The notes beneath the pieces are model-generated. The model searched no databases and was not told the origin of the DNA. It worked only from the letters and a program-made list of their open reading frames with translations. From Actinomyces oris (GTDB taxonomy: Bacteria > Actinomycetota > Actinomycetes > Actinomycetales > Actinomycetaceae): a stretch of 64,000 nucleotides of DNA. The stretch is from positions 44,572-108,571 of the forward strand of contig NZ_MSGO01000009.1 in NCBI RefSeq assembly GCF_001929375.1, read 5' to 3'. Below are positions 24,989 to 34,483 of the stretch, piece after piece. The stretch's first letter is position 1. The number at the start of each line of letters is the position of its first letter. A program made the translations under genes and the position numbers.

Positions 24989-27805
24989 ATGTCTGAGACC
25001 CCCACGAGCCACGCCGCTCCCTCGTCATCGTCCAGCCGCCTGCTGCCCTCCGAGCCCCACAGCCCGCGAGTGCCGGCCAAGGTGTCGACCGATGGCCTGG
25101 AGACCACCTGGGGCGAGCGCTGGGAGTCCGAGGGGATCTACGCCTTCGACCGCAGCGCCGAGCGCGCGGAGGTCTTCTCCATCGACACTCCGCCGCCGAC
25201 GGTCTCCGGCTCCCTGCACGTGGGGCACGTCTTCTCCTACACCCACACCGACACCGTGGCCCGCTTCCAGCGCATGCGCGGCAAGGCGGTGTTCTACCCC
25301 ATGGGCTGGGACGACAACGGCCTGCCCACCGAGCGCCGCGTCCAGAACTACTTCGGGGTGCGCTGCGACCCCTCCCTGCCCTACGACCCGCACTTCACTC
25401 CCCCGCACACCGGCGGGGAGGGCAAGTCGATCAAGGCCCGCGACCAGGTGCCGGTCTCGCGTCGCAACTTCGTCGAGCTGTGCGAGCGCCTCACGGTGGA
25501 GGACGAGAAGCAGTTCGAGGCCCTGTGGCGCAGGCTCGGCCTGAGCGTGGACTGGTCGCACACCTACCAGACCATCGGCGAGCGGGCCCGCAAGGTCGCC
25601 CAGACCGCCTTCCTGCACAACCTTGAGCGCGGGGAGGCCTACCAGGCGGCGGCGCCGGGTCTGTGGGACGTCACCTTCCAGACGGCGGTGGCCCAGGCAG
25701 AGCTGGAGTCCCGCGAGTACCCCGGCTTCTACCACCGCCTGGCCTTCCACATCGTCGATGAGGAGGCCGCTGCCAAGGCCGAGGCCGCCGGCGCCCCGGT
25801 GGAGGGCGGCGTCGACGTGTGCATCGAGACCACCCGTCCCGAGCTGCTGCCGGCCTGCGTGGCTCTGGTGGCCCACCCCGACGACGAGCGCTACCAACCC
25901 CTGTTCGGCACCACCGTGTCCTCCCCCGTCTTCGGCGTCGAGGTGCCGGTCCTGCCGCACCCGGCCGCGGAGAAGGACAAGGGCGCCGGCATCGCCATGT
26001 GCTGCACCTTCGGTGACACCACGGACATCGACTGGTGGCGCGACCTGCAGCTGCCGCTGCGCGCGATCCTGCGCAAGGACGGGCGCATCGAGACGGAGAC
26101 TCCCGAGTGGATCACCTCCGAGGCCGGCCGCGAGATGTACGAGGCCATGGCCGGCAAGACCACCTTCTCGGCACGCGAGGCCCTCGTGGCCCGCCTGGCC
26201 CAGACTGGTGAGATGCGCGGTGAGCCCGTCAAGACGGTGCGTCAGACGAACTTCTTCGAGAAGGGCGACAAGCCCCTGGAGATCGTCACCTCCCGCCAGT
26301 GGTACATCCGTAACGGCGGCAAGGAGTGGACGAACCCGGCCTCCGGCACGGACCTGCGCGAGGAGCTGCTCGAGCGCGGCCGCCAGCTGGAGTTCCACCC
26401 CGACTTCATGCGCGTGCGCTACGAGAACTGGGTACGCGGCCTCAACAACGACTGGCTGGTCTCGCGTCAGCGCTTCTTCGGCGTCCCCTTCCCGCTGTGG
26501 TACAAGGTCGGGGCCGACGGCGAGGTCGACTACGACGCGATCCTGACGCCGTCCGAGTCCGAGCTGCCGGTGGACCCCTCCTCCGACGTCCCAGCCGGCT
26601 ACACCGAGGACCAGCGCGGCGAGCCCGGTGGCTTCGTCGGTGAGCTCGACATCATGGACACCTGGGCCACCTCCTCCCTCTCTCCCCAGCTGGCCTCGGG
26701 CTGGCTGAGTGACGAGGACCTCTTCGGCCGGGTCTACCCGATGGACCTGCGCCCGCAGGGTCAGGACATCATCCGCACCTGGCTGTTCACCACGGTGGTG
26801 CGCGCGGACCTGGAGTTCGCGGCCCTGCCGTGGCGGAACGCCGGACTGTCGGGCTGGATCCTGGACTCCGACCACAAGAAGATGTCCAAGTCGAAGGGCA
26901 ATGTCGTCACCCCCATGAGCCTGCTGGAGCAGTACGGCTCCGACGCCGTGCGCTACTGGGCCAGCTCGGCCCGCCTGGGCCTGGACGCGGCCTTCGAGGA
27001 GACCCAGATCAAGATCGGCCGTCGCCTGGCCATCAAAGTCCTCAACGCCTCCAAGTTCGCTCTGTCGATGGGGATCCCCTGGGACGCCGACGAGGCCACC
27101 GTGGCCGCGGCTCCCGCCCCCTGCCTGGACGCCTCGGTGGTCAGTGAGCCGATCGACCGCGCGGTGCTGGCGGCCCTGGCCGACGTCGTCGACGTCGCCA
27201 CGGCGGCCTTCGAGGACTTCGGTCACGCCCGGGCCCTGGAGGTCACCGAGTCCTTCTTCTGGACCTTCTGCGATGACTACATCGAGCTGGTCAAGGACCG
27301 GGCCAATGACTTCGATGGCTCACACGACGACGCGGCCGTCCGCTCGGCTCGGGCGACGTTGGCGATCGCCGTGGACACCTTCGTGCGCCTGCTGGCCCCC
27401 TTCCTGCCCTTCGCCACCGAGGAGGTGTGGAGCTGGTACCGCACCGGCTCGGTGCACCGGGCCGCCTGGCCGCAGTCCGATGGTCTGCGGGAGGCCTCCG
27501 CCGGGGCCGACGCCGAGCTGGTGGCCCGCGCCGGGGCTGCTCTGGCGGCGCTGCGCAAGGTGAAGTCGGAGGCCAAGACGAGCCAGAAGACGCCGATCCT
27601 CTCGGTGGAGCTGGCCGTTGCCGCCGACCGGCCCGAGTACGCCCAGGCCATTGAGGCGGTGCGTGCGGACCTGACGGAGGCCGCCAAGGTCACCGGCCCC
27701 TTCACCGTGGAGCAGACCGCCCCGGCAGCCGACTCGGCTGAAGGCGCCTCCCCGGTGACCGTGACCGCCGCCGAGCTCGGTGAGGCCCCGGCCAAGAAGA
27801 AGTGA
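24989..27805 (+). CDS. valS: Valyl-tRNA synthetase
   Basis: 938 aa. Attaches valine to tRNA-Val and hydrolyses mischarged threonine. The class I signatures are HVGH (77-80) and KMSKS (631-635, in HKKMSKSKGN), separated by the large editing insertion. The N-terminal extension is Ser/Pro rich. No T-box is seen in its leader, unlike ileS in the same window. A strong hairpin terminator follows 30 bp after the stop. Confidence 0.97.
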   Translation: MSETPTSHAAPSSSSSRLLPSEPHSPRVPAKVSTDGLETTWGERWESEGIYAFDRSAERAEVFSIDTPPPTVSGSLHVGHVFSYTHTDTVARFQRMRGKAVFYPMGWDDNGLPTERRVQNYFGVRCDPSLPYDPHFTPPHTGGEGKSIKARDQVPVSRRNFVELCERLTVEDEKQFEALWRRLGLSVDWSHTYQTIGERARKVAQTAFLHNLERGEAYQAAAPGLWDVTFQTAVAQAELESREYPGFYHRLAFHIVDEEAAAKAEAAGAPVEGGVDVCIETTRPELLPACVALVAHPDDERYQPLFGTTVSSPVFGVEVPVLPHPAAEKDKGAGIAMCCTFGDTTDIDWWRDLQLPLRAILRKDGRIETETPEWITSEAGREMYEAMAGKTTFSAREALVARLAQTGEMRGEPVKTVRQTNFFEKGDKPLEIVTSRQWYIRNGGKEWTNPASGTDLREELLERGRQLEFHPDFMRVRYENWVRGLNNDWLVSRQRFFGVPFPLWYKVGADGEVDYDAILTPSESELPVDPSSDVPAGYTEDQRGEPGGFVGELDIMDTWATSSLSPQLASGWLSDEDLFGRVYPMDLRPQGQDIIRTWLFTTVVRADLEFAALPWRNAGLSGWILDSDHKKMSKSKGNVVTPMSLLEQYGSDAVRYWASSARLGLDAAFEETQIKIGRRLAIKVLNASKFALSMGIPWDADEATVAAAPAPCLDASVVSEPIDRAVLAALADVVDVATAAFEDFGHARALEVTESFFWTFCDDYIELVKDRANDFDGSHDDAAVRSARATLAIAVDTFVRLLAPFLPFATEEVWSWYRTGSVHRAAWPQSDGLREASAGADAELVARAGAALAALRKVKSEAKTSQKTPILSVELAVAADRPEYAQAIEAVRADLTEAAKVTGPFTVEQTAPAADSAEGASPVTVTAAELGEAPAKKK

Positions 27806-27834
27806 GCCGCGAGCACCCGGCCCTGTGACGAACA

Positions 27835-27866
27835 GTGGCGCCGCCCCCTCCTCGGGGCGGCGCCAC
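27835..27866. terminator. Bidirectional terminator between valS and 27877
   Basis: A perfect 13-bp stem (GTGGCGCCGCCCC with GGGGCGGCGCCAC) around a 6-nt loop lies between two convergent genes. T-rich tracts are weak, as usual at this GC content. Confidence 0.8.
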
Positions 27867-27876
27867 CGCTGTCGTT

Positions 27877-28797
27877 CTAGGGCCTGTCGAGCAGGTCCGC
27901 GCCTCCGGTTGTCTGTCGGAGGCTCAGCAGAATCCTGTACTCGATGAGGACGATGGCCACGGCGGCCAGCAGGGCAGCAAGCACGTCGATGCGGCTCTGA
28001 GTCGCGCAGTCGCGGCTGAGGAAGGGGATGAGTCGGGAGTCGAGCGAGGTCACGCGCTCCCCGAGGCAGCTCATCGCGTCCCCGTCGTCGTCCTGAATGC
28101 CCGCGTTTCCGACCGTGTAGCCCCAGGCGATCCCGATCATCAGTGCGAAGGCGCCGCCGAAAGGCAGCCGGGCGAAGCCACGAGGCAGATGGGCTCGATT
28201 CCGCCAGGACAGCACCACCGCGACGACGGCGATGGAGACGAACACGATGCTCACCCCCAGCCCCATGAGGTCGGCGCGGCGGCGGATGTCAACGGGAGGA
28301 CTGGGACGCGCCGGATCAACGATCTCGTCGCTCACCACCGAGTACCCGCGGTCATCGTTCCCAGTGAGGACGAGAGTGTGACGGTTCGTCTCCACGCTGG
28401 TCGTGCCGGAAACGTCTGCGTAGGTCTTGGAGGTGGAGACCTCGGCTATCACGTGAACACTGCCGTCACCCTGGTAGGTGGCCCTGATGCGCCTGACCTC
28501 GCTCGTCGCGGAGGTCACCGGGATACCGTCCTGGGTCAGCTGTTTGCGCGCATCTCGGATCATCAGCTCGGCCTGCATAGGTGGGGCGACTCCGGTGGAG
28601 GCCTCAGGATTGGTCCATTCGGCGTCCAGCACCGCTTGATGCTTCTTGACCGCAGTCAGGACGAGGTCGGGGTCAGGGTGCCCCCGCATCGACTCCTGGA
28701 CTCTAGGGACCAGCCACGGGAGAATACTCAGACCGACCACGGCCACGGTCAGAAGGACGATCAGAGTGTCGACCACGCGGGTTCTGCTCAGCGTCAT
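27877..28797 (-). CDS. Membrane protein of unknown function
   Basis: 306 aa. Not a family I recognise. One N-terminal membrane helix (about 10-30, TLIVLLTVAVVGLSILPWL) is followed by a roughly 125-residue hydrophilic domain predicted outside, containing alternating strands such as VRRIRATYQGDGSVHVIAEV. Three more helices follow (about 175-195, 210-232 and 265-285). AAGGAG precedes the ATG at 28797. It is convergent with valS and divergent from the GNAT gene. Codon usage looks normal for the window, so there is no sign of recent transfer. Confidence 0.75.
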   Translation of the reverse strand: MTLSRTRVVDTLIVLLTVAVVGLSILPWLVPRVQESMRGHPDPDLVLTAVKKHQAVLDAEWTNPEASTGVAPPMQAELMIRDARKQLTQDGIPVTSATSEVRRIRATYQGDGSVHVIAEVSTSKTYADVSGTTSVETNRHTLVLTGNDDRGYSVVSDEIVDPARPSPPVDIRRRADLMGLGVSIVFVSIAVVAVVLSWRNRAHLPRGFARLPFGGAFALMIGIAWGYTVGNAGIQDDDGDAMSCLGERVTSLDSRLIPFLSRDCATQSRIDVLAALLAAVAIVLIEYRILLSLRQTTGGADLLDRP

Positions 28798-28946
28798 CCC
28801 TTCTCCTTCAATGCCGCACGCTCACCGTCGAGTCTGGCACACCACGCGCCTCCTCGGGTGACGTCACCTCAGCTGCTGTCCCGTCATCACCAAGCGTCAC
28901 TGTCCAGGCGGGCTGCATCCCAGGCAGGGCTTCGTACACTGCATCT

Positions 28947-29492
28947 ATGACGATCAGCCTGAAGCCCCTGGATGCCGTCGACCGTGAGGAATTCATCGCC
29001 GACCTGCAGGAGGCCTTCGAGCACTTCGTAGGCGACGCACGAGCCTCATTCATCGACACATCCCTGCTCGAGGACGGAACCGTCAACCCCGCCGCCCCTC
29101 CGATCCTTCCGCGAGAGGACATTGAGGAGTCACTCAGCAGGTCCGAGGCCCAGGCTCTACGCATCATTGAGGACGGCACTGCGGTCGGCGGCGTCATCCT
29201 CACAGTGAAGGGAGATCGCGGAGAGATCGAGATTCTCGCGATCAATGCGAGCGCGCACGGACGCGGCATCGGCGCACGCGCATGGACCGCCATCGAGGAG
29301 GCGTACCCCGATGTGCGGGAGTGGGAGCTGGTGACCCCTTACTTCGAGGTGCGCAACATCCACTTCTACGTCAACAAGTGCGGTTTCCACATCGTGGAGT
29401 TCTTCAATGAGCACCACCCCGCCCCCTGTGCCCCGGGCATGGACAAGGACCTCTCCTTCCGCTTCGTCAAGTATGTGGGGCTCCCGGAGTAG
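28947..29492 (+). CDS. GNAT-family N-acetyltransferase
   Basis: 181 aa. The acetyl-CoA binding motif is seen as AHGRGIGARAWTAIE (about 92-106), preceded by a strand EIEILAIN and followed by FYVNKCGFHIVEFF, a standard GNAT ending. The substrate is unknown. Acidic N-terminal half. It sits alone, divergent from 27877-28797 and convergent with the LacI gene. Confidence 0.85.
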   Translation: MTISLKPLDAVDREEFIADLQEAFEHFVGDARASFIDTSLLEDGTVNPAAPPILPREDIEESLSRSEAQALRIIEDGTAVGGVILTVKGDRGEIEILAINASAHGRGIGARAWTAIEEAYPDVREWELVTPYFEVRNIHFYVNKCGFHIVEFFNEHHPAPCAPGMDKDLSFRFVKYVGLPE

Positions 29493-29518
29493 GGGGACGC
29501 AATCCGTAGCGGCTCCGG

Positions 29519-30532
29519 CTATTCCTGATGGCGCGCCGTGGAGCCGCGGTCGGTGAGGACCGTGGGTATGAGCCTGCGGCGCTGGGGCGGATCCGGTTCT
29601 CCCCTGAGGTGCCTCAGCAGGAGCGAGCCGGCCTCGGCGCCCATGGCCTCACGGTCCACACTGAGCTCGCTGAAGGCCTCTTCTTTGCGGCCGCTGTCCT
29701 GCGTGATCCCGAGGGTGAGCACGGACAGGTCGGCGGGAACGGACAGGCCGTGGGCCTGCGCCGCGCAGGCCAGTCCTACCACGGCGGCGGGGTTGTTGGA
29801 CAGGACTGCGCTGCACCCCTCGATGAGGCCGCCGGATCGCACGATGTCGGCGCCGGCCAGCGCCGCCTCCGGGACCTGGCGCACCAGGATCTCCACCCCC
29901 AGCTTCTGCGCGGCGTGTAGGAGCTCGTGGGTGTGGTCCTGGCGGGCGTGAGCGTCGTCGGAGGCGGTCTGCCGCATGAGAGCGATGATGCGGCGGTGCC
30001 CGAGCCCGGTCAGGTGCTCGACGCCGGCGCGGGCCATCTGAGCAAAGTCCGCGTCGATGCCGGGCGCCCCACCGGCGCGATCGGAGGAGCCGATGAGGAC
30101 GGTGGGGACCTTCTCCTCCAGCAGCATCGCCTCGCGCTCATCGCCGTCAGCCACATCCATGAGAACCACCCCGCCCAGGGCGCCGGAGCGCACAAGCGAG
30201 CGCAGCTCGATCAGCGGCGTCGAGGAGGTCATGACCGGGATGACGACCTGGATCCCTCTCAGTGCCAGTGCACGGCGCACCCCATCGACGTAGTCGAGGT
30301 CATTGGCGTCAATGATGGAGCGCTGGCGCCGGAACAGGACCCCCACGGTGCGCAGCACCGGCGAGGCCAGTGAGCGGGCGGCGGTGTTGGGGTGGTAGTC
30401 GAGCTCGCGCACGGCCCGCATGACCCGTTCCCGAGTGCTCGAGCTCGTCGAGCGCTGGCCGCTCAGGACGTAGGTGACGGTCGAGGGCGACACCCCCGCC
30501 GCCCGGGCCACGTCAGCGCGGGTCGCCGCCAT
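29519..30532 (-). CDS. LacI-family transcriptional regulator
   Basis: 337 aa. The N-terminal helix-turn-helix with hinge is DVARAAGVSPSTVTYVLSG, followed by HPNTAARSLAS and a periplasmic-binding-protein-like sugar domain. It is the last gene of the carbohydrate operon. The ATG at 30532 has GGAGGA five to six nt upstream and overlaps the 3' end of the GH13 gene by 20 nt. A likely target is the palindrome at 35840-35855 in the operon leader; if so, it represses its own operon and is released by the transported sugar (inference). Confidence 0.92.
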   Translation of the reverse strand: MAATRADVARAAGVSPSTVTYVLSGQRSTSSSTRERVMRAVRELDYHPNTAARSLASPVLRTVGVLFRRQRSIIDANDLDYVDGVRRALALRGIQVVIPVMTSSTPLIELRSLVRSGALGGVVLMDVADGDEREAMLLEEKVPTVLIGSSDRAGGAPGIDADFAQMARAGVEHLTGLGHRRIIALMRQTASDDAHARQDHTHELLHAAQKLGVEILVRQVPEAALAGADIVRSGGLIEGCSAVLSNNPAAVVGLACAAQAHGLSVPADLSVLTLGITQDSGRKEEAFSELSVDREAMGAEAGSLLLRHLRGEPDPPQRRRLIPTVLTDRGSTARHQE

Positions 30533-32291
30533 CGGTTCCTCCAGCGGACGCATCCAGCCAGCAGGCACCGTTGGGTGGTACGACGACGGCGCCCACGGCA
30601 CCCGCAGCATCCGCTGCATCCGCCCCGTCCGCCTCGCTCCAGTGCCAGGAGGTGATGAGGGGCGTGCCGGCTGCCTTGATCGCCACCGGCTGCTCGGTGG
30701 TGTTGAGGACGATCCCGGTGGTGCCGTTGCACAGGTGCAGGATCCCGGGCTCGCTGTCCAGCCACTCCACTGCCCCGCGCCCGAGTCGGAGCTCGCGCCG
30801 CAGGGCGATGGCCCGCCGGTACAGGGTGAGGGTGGAGTCCTCGCGCCCCTCCTGGGCCTGGGGCGAGTACTCGCCCCAGCCCTCGGGCTGGGGCAGCCAG
30901 GTGCGGCCGGTGGCGTTGTAGCCGAAGGAGGCCCCGTCCCGCGTCCAGGGCAGGGGGACCCGGCAGCCGTCGCGCCCCGGGATGACGTGGTTGGTGCGCT
31001 CCCACAGGGGGTCCTGGCGGGCCTCGTCCTCCATGGTGGTGTGCTCGGGCAGTCCGAGCTCCTCACCCTGGTAGAGGTAGGCGCTGCCGGGCAGGCCCAG
31101 CATGAGCAGGGTGGCGGCGCGCGCCCGGGCCAGGCCGAGCTCGGCGTCGGGCTGGGGATCCTTGGGGCCGATCCCGGGGTCGGTGTCCATGTCGGCGGGG
31201 TAGGCCAGGCGGGAGGCGTGGCGCACGACGTCGTGGTTGGACAGCACCCAGGTGGCGGGCGCCCCCACGGCGCCGTACTCGCTCAGGGAGACGTCGATGA
31301 CGCGGCGCAGCTCGTCGGCGTCCCATCCGGCGCCCAGGAAGGGGAAGTTGAAGGCCTGGCTCATCTCGTCGGCGCGCACGTACTGGGCGGCATCGGCCTC
31401 CGTGGGCACCCAGGCCTCGGCGACCAGGAGGATGTCCTCACCAACCTCGTCCAGGACACGGCGCCACTCGCGGTAGATGTCGTGGACCCCGGGCTGGTTG
31501 AAGGCCGGTCCGACGTCGAGCAGCTTCTCGTGGGCCGTGTCTTCGTCCGGGGAGCCGGCGGTGTTCCACCGGTCGGGGCCGAGGTCGTCGTCGGGCAGGC
31601 CCTCGGCCTTGACCAGGCCGTGGGCGACGTCCACGCGGAAGCCGTCGATACCGCGCTCCACCCAGAAGCGCAGGAAGGTGCGGAAGTGCTCGTGGACGTC
31701 CTCGTTGGACCAGTTGAAGTCGGGTTGCTCGGCGGCGAACAGGTGGAGGTAGTACCAGTCCCGGTCCTCGCTGCGGCCGGTGAGCGGCTCCACCGGCTGC
31801 CAGGCCGGCCCACCGAAGAGCGAGCCCCAGTTGTTCGGGGCGCCGTCGTCACTGTGGCGGAAGATGTAGCGGTCACGCTCGGGAGATCCCGGGCCCGCCT
31901 CCAGGGCGGCACGGAACCACTCGTGCTGGTCGGAGGAGTGGTTGGGGACCAGGTCAATGATGACGCGGATGCCGACCTCGTGGAGGTCGGTGATGAGCGC
32001 GTCGAGGTCCTGCAGGGAACCGTACTCGGGGGCCAGGTCGAAGTAGTCCGAGACGTCGTAGCCGGCGTCGACCTGGGGCGAGGGGTAGAAGGGCGAGAGC
32101 CACACGGCGTCCACGCCGAGTGCCACCAGGTGGTCGATGTGCTCCCGGATCCCCTGGATATCGCCGATGCCGTCGCCGTTGGCATCGGCGAAGGAGCGGG
32201 GGTAGATCTGGTAGATGACGGCATCGCGCCACCAGGCGTCGATGTCGGTGCGCTGCAGGAGGCCCTGCGAGCGGTCACTGGTCGAGGTCAT
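30513..32291 (-). CDS. GH13 alpha-glucosidase / oligo-1,6-glucosidase-like
   Basis: 592 aa from the ATG at 32291. Cytoplasmic TIM-barrel glycosidase that retains configuration. The four GH13 regions are present: DLVPNHSS, the nucleophile Asp in GFRVDVAHG (about 218), the acid/base Glu in LLVAEAWV (about 288) and the transition-state Asp in VLSNHDVVRH (about 349). QIYPRSFADANGDGIGDIQGI is typical of the oligo-1,6-glucosidase and alpha-glucosidase subfamilies; it could also act on sucrose-isomer or trehalose-type sugars. No signal peptide, so it handles sugar already imported by the transporter upstream. A second ATG at 32318 lacks a ribosome-binding site. Confidence 0.9.
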   Translation of the reverse strand: MTSTSDRSQGLLQRTDIDAWWRDAVIYQIYPRSFADANGDGIGDIQGIREHIDHLVALGVDAVWLSPFYPSPQVDAGYDVSDYFDLAPEYGSLQDLDALITDLHEVGIRVIIDLVPNHSSDQHEWFRAALEAGPGSPERDRYIFRHSDDGAPNNWGSLFGGPAWQPVEPLTGRSEDRDWYYLHLFAAEQPDFNWSNEDVHEHFRTFLRFWVERGIDGFRVDVAHGLVKAEGLPDDDLGPDRWNTAGSPDEDTAHEKLLDVGPAFNQPGVHDIYREWRRVLDEVGEDILLVAEAWVPTEADAAQYVRADEMSQAFNFPFLGAGWDADELRRVIDVSLSEYGAVGAPATWVLSNHDVVRHASRLAYPADMDTDPGIGPKDPQPDAELGLARARAATLLMLGLPGSAYLYQGEELGLPEHTTMEDEARQDPLWERTNHVIPGRDGCRVPLPWTRDGASFGYNATGRTWLPQPEGWGEYSPQAQEGREDSTLTLYRRAIALRRELRLGRGAVEWLDSEPGILHLCNGTTGIVLNTTEQPVAIKAAGTPLITSWHWSEADGADAADAAGAVGAVVVPPNGACWLDASAGGTDGGDPR

Positions 32292-32392
32292 GAGCAGGTC
32301 CTGGTCGGGCCGCGGCATTTCGGCCGGGTGAATGAAGAGGAGGGATGGTGGAGTGGGAGGTCGGAGGAGGCATCCAGCGTAGTCCCGAACGA

Positions 32393-32430
32393 TCTCTGTG
32401 GGGCGGCGCGGTGCTGCCGCCCCACAGAGA
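32393..32430 (-). terminator. Strong stem-loop between the permease and GH13 genes
   Basis: A perfect 15-bp inverted repeat (TCTCTGTGGGGCGGC and its complement) with an 8-nt loop lies in the 194-bp gap inside the operon. On the minus strand it follows the last transporter gene by 55 bp. No T-run follows, so it may be a partial terminator or an RNA-stabilising 3' end that sets the transporter apart from the enzyme and regulator. Confidence 0.7.
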
Positions 32431-32485
32431 CGAACGGGTGGGTGGGCGGGCTCTCCAGTGAGCCGGGCCCGGACTGCGTCTGTCC

Positions 32486-33349
32486 TTACTGCTTGAGTCC
32501 TCCTGCGGCCAGTCCGGCCACGATGCGGCGCTGGAAGAGCAGCACCATGATGACCAGCGGCAGCGTCATGATGACTCCGGCCGCCATCTGGGAGCCGAAG
32601 GGAGTGTTGAACTGGGAGTCCCCGGTGAACTTCGACAGCAGCACCGTGGCCGGCTGCATGGAGGGGTTGATGATCATCGTGACGGCCACGAGGAACTCGT
32701 TCCAGGCGCCGATGAAGATGATGATGGCGGTGGTGAAGATTCCCGGCGCGGCCAGCGGGAGGATGACCTTGCGGAAGGCCTGGCCGGGGGTGCATCCGTC
32801 AACCATGGCGGACTGCTCGAGCTCCTGGGGCATCTGCCGGAAGAAGCTCGTCAGGTTCCACACCGCCAGCGGCAGCGAGAAGGACAGGTCTGGGACGATC
32901 ATCGCCTGGTAGGTGTCCGTCCAGCCCCAGGCGGCGAAGTTCTTCAGCAGGGGCACGATGATGGCCACGAGCGGGAACATCGAGGTGGCGATGATGAGGA
33001 GCATGAGCAGGCCCTTGCCCCGAAAGTCGAGGCGCGCCAGGGCGTAGGCGGTGAAGGTCGCCACGGCCAGCGCCACGATCGTCACGACGATCGAGACGAC
33101 CAGGGAGTTGATGAGGCCGTTGGCGAAGTCGTTCTTCTCGGAGAAGACCGCCTTGTAGTTCTCGAAAGAGGCGTGGCGGGGCCACCAGCTGTTCTCGAAG
33201 ATCTCACTGTCGGGGCGCAGCGAGGAGACCAGCATCCAGTAGAAGGGCGCCAGGCAGTAGATGACGATGAGGCCGATTCCGACGGTGGAGAAGAGGCTTC
33301 CCCAGTCTCTCTTGGTTTTGCGGACAGGTGCGGCGGTGGAGGTGCTCAT
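32486..33349 (-). CDS. Carbohydrate ABC transporter permease (MalG type)
   Basis: 287 aa, six membrane helices. The cytoplasmic EAA loop is seen as EQSAMVDGCTPGQAFRKVILPLAAPG (split here only for description: motif around residues 178-203), which contacts an ATPase. The start ATG overlaps the stop of the MalF-type gene (ATGA), with AAGGAG upstream. No ATPase gene is in the operon, so a shared MsiK-like ATPase encoded elsewhere probably energises it, as is common for actinobacterial sugar transporters. Confidence 0.92.
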   Translation of the reverse strand: MSTSTAAPVRKTKRDWGSLFSTVGIGLIVIYCLAPFYWMLVSSLRPDSEIFENSWWPRHASFENYKAVFSEKNDFANGLINSLVVSIVVTIVALAVATFTAYALARLDFRGKGLLMLLIIATSMFPLVAIIVPLLKNFAAWGWTDTYQAMIVPDLSFSLPLAVWNLTSFFRQMPQELEQSAMVDGCTPGQAFRKVILPLAAPGIFTTAIIIFIGAWNEFLVAVTMIINPSMQPATVLLSKFTGDSQFNTPFGSQMAAGVIMTLPLVIMVLLFQRRIVAGLAAGGLKQ

Positions 33350-34383
33350 GCCTGCTGGCTCCTTTCAGTAGCCGTCTGGGAGGCCGGGGTGGAGGAGCCG
33401 GAGCGCTTGAAGAAGGCGCTGACCGGCAGCTTGCGCTCATTGCGCTTGCGCCGAGCCTCGTCGTTACCGCTGAGGTCGGTCCTGGTGATCTTCAGGAACG
33501 CGACGGCGAAGACGAAGACGTAGAGGAACAGGATGAGGGCGTAAGCCGCGGCGCTGCCGTAGCGGGAGTTGGAGCTCTCGTCCTGGACCAGCATGGAAAG
33601 GGTCTCCACGCTGCCCTTCCTGGGGCCGATGAGGATGTAGGGCAGGTCGAACATGCGCAGGGCGTCCAGAGCACGGAAGACCACGGCCACGACGAGTGCG
33701 GGCTTGACCAGCGGCAGGGTGATGGAGGTGAAGCGCTTCCAAGCGCTGGCGCCGTCGATCTTGGCGGCCTCGTAGACCTCGTCGGGGATCAGCTGGAGCC
33801 CGGCCAGGGTGAGCAGCCCGATGTAGGGGGCCGTCTTCCACACGTCGGCGATGATGATGGCCGCCTTGGCGCTCAGGTCCCCCGAGGCCCACATGACGTG
33901 CCTGCCCAGGATGGCGTTGGCGACACCGTTCTGGTTGAAGATCCAGCCCCACAGGATGGCGGAGACGGCGGTCGGGATCGCCCAGGGCACGAGGATGGAG
34001 GCGCGCACGATGCCGCGCCCCCTCATCGCCTTGTGCATGATGAGCGCCATGGCCACACCCAGGATGGTCTCCAGGACCACGGTGACCACGCCGAAGAGGG
34101 TCGTGTTGTAGAAGGCGACCCAGAACCGCTCACCGGCGCTGGAGAAGATGTCGGTGTAGTTCTTCAGACCCACGAAGGGCTCGGTGGTGGAGAAGAAGCC
34201 GTCGTCCTCCAGGCGGGGCCGCCCGAAGAGCGACTGGTAGAGGGACTGCGCGATGGGGATGAGGATGACGATCGTCAGCACCAGCACCGTGGGCGAGATG
34301 AGCAGCCAGGCCAGACGGGCCTGGGCCTTGGAGCTCTTGGACTGGCGGTTGACGACTTGCTCGGAGTGCGTCGTTGTACTCAT
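33346..34383 (-). CDS. Carbohydrate ABC transporter permease (MalF type)
   Basis: 345 aa with about six helices; the first is AWLLISPTVLVLTIVILIPI. The EAA motif is in EAAKIDGASAWKRF, then ITLPLVKPA. The C-terminal 45 residues are hydrophilic and longer than usual. It pairs with the MalG-type subunit through a 4-nt overlap. The ribosome-binding site AAAGGA is the last of three tandem similar units. Confidence 0.92.
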   Translation of the reverse strand: MSTTTHSEQVVNRQSKSSKAQARLAWLLISPTVLVLTIVILIPIAQSLYQSLFGRPRLEDDGFFSTTEPFVGLKNYTDIFSSAGERFWVAFYNTTLFGVVTVVLETILGVAMALIMHKAMRGRGIVRASILVPWAIPTAVSAILWGWIFNQNGVANAILGRHVMWASGDLSAKAAIIIADVWKTAPYIGLLTLAGLQLIPDEVYEAAKIDGASAWKRFTSITLPLVKPALVVAVVFRALDALRMFDLPYILIGPRKGSVETLSMLVQDESSNSRYGSAAAYALILFLYVFVFAVAFLKITRTDLSGNDEARRKRNERKLPVSAFFKRSGSSTPASQTATERSQQA

Positions 34384-34421
34384 GACTGTCCTTTGACCGT
34401 CCTTTTGACTGTCCTTGTTGA
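34384..34421 (-). repeat. Short tandem repeat carrying Shine-Dalgarno-like units
   Basis: On the minus strand, directly before the MalF-type ATG, three units of about 12 nt follow each other (GTCAACAAGGACA, GTCAAAAGGACG, GTCAAAGGACA). Each contains AAGGA. Only the last is at the right distance from the ATG. They could act as standby ribosome sites or be slippage products. Confidence 0.6.
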
Positions 34422-34483
34422 CCTAAGTTGACCTGACCGGATTCATACGGGACGCCGCCTGCGGCACTCGCCGGTACCGGCGC

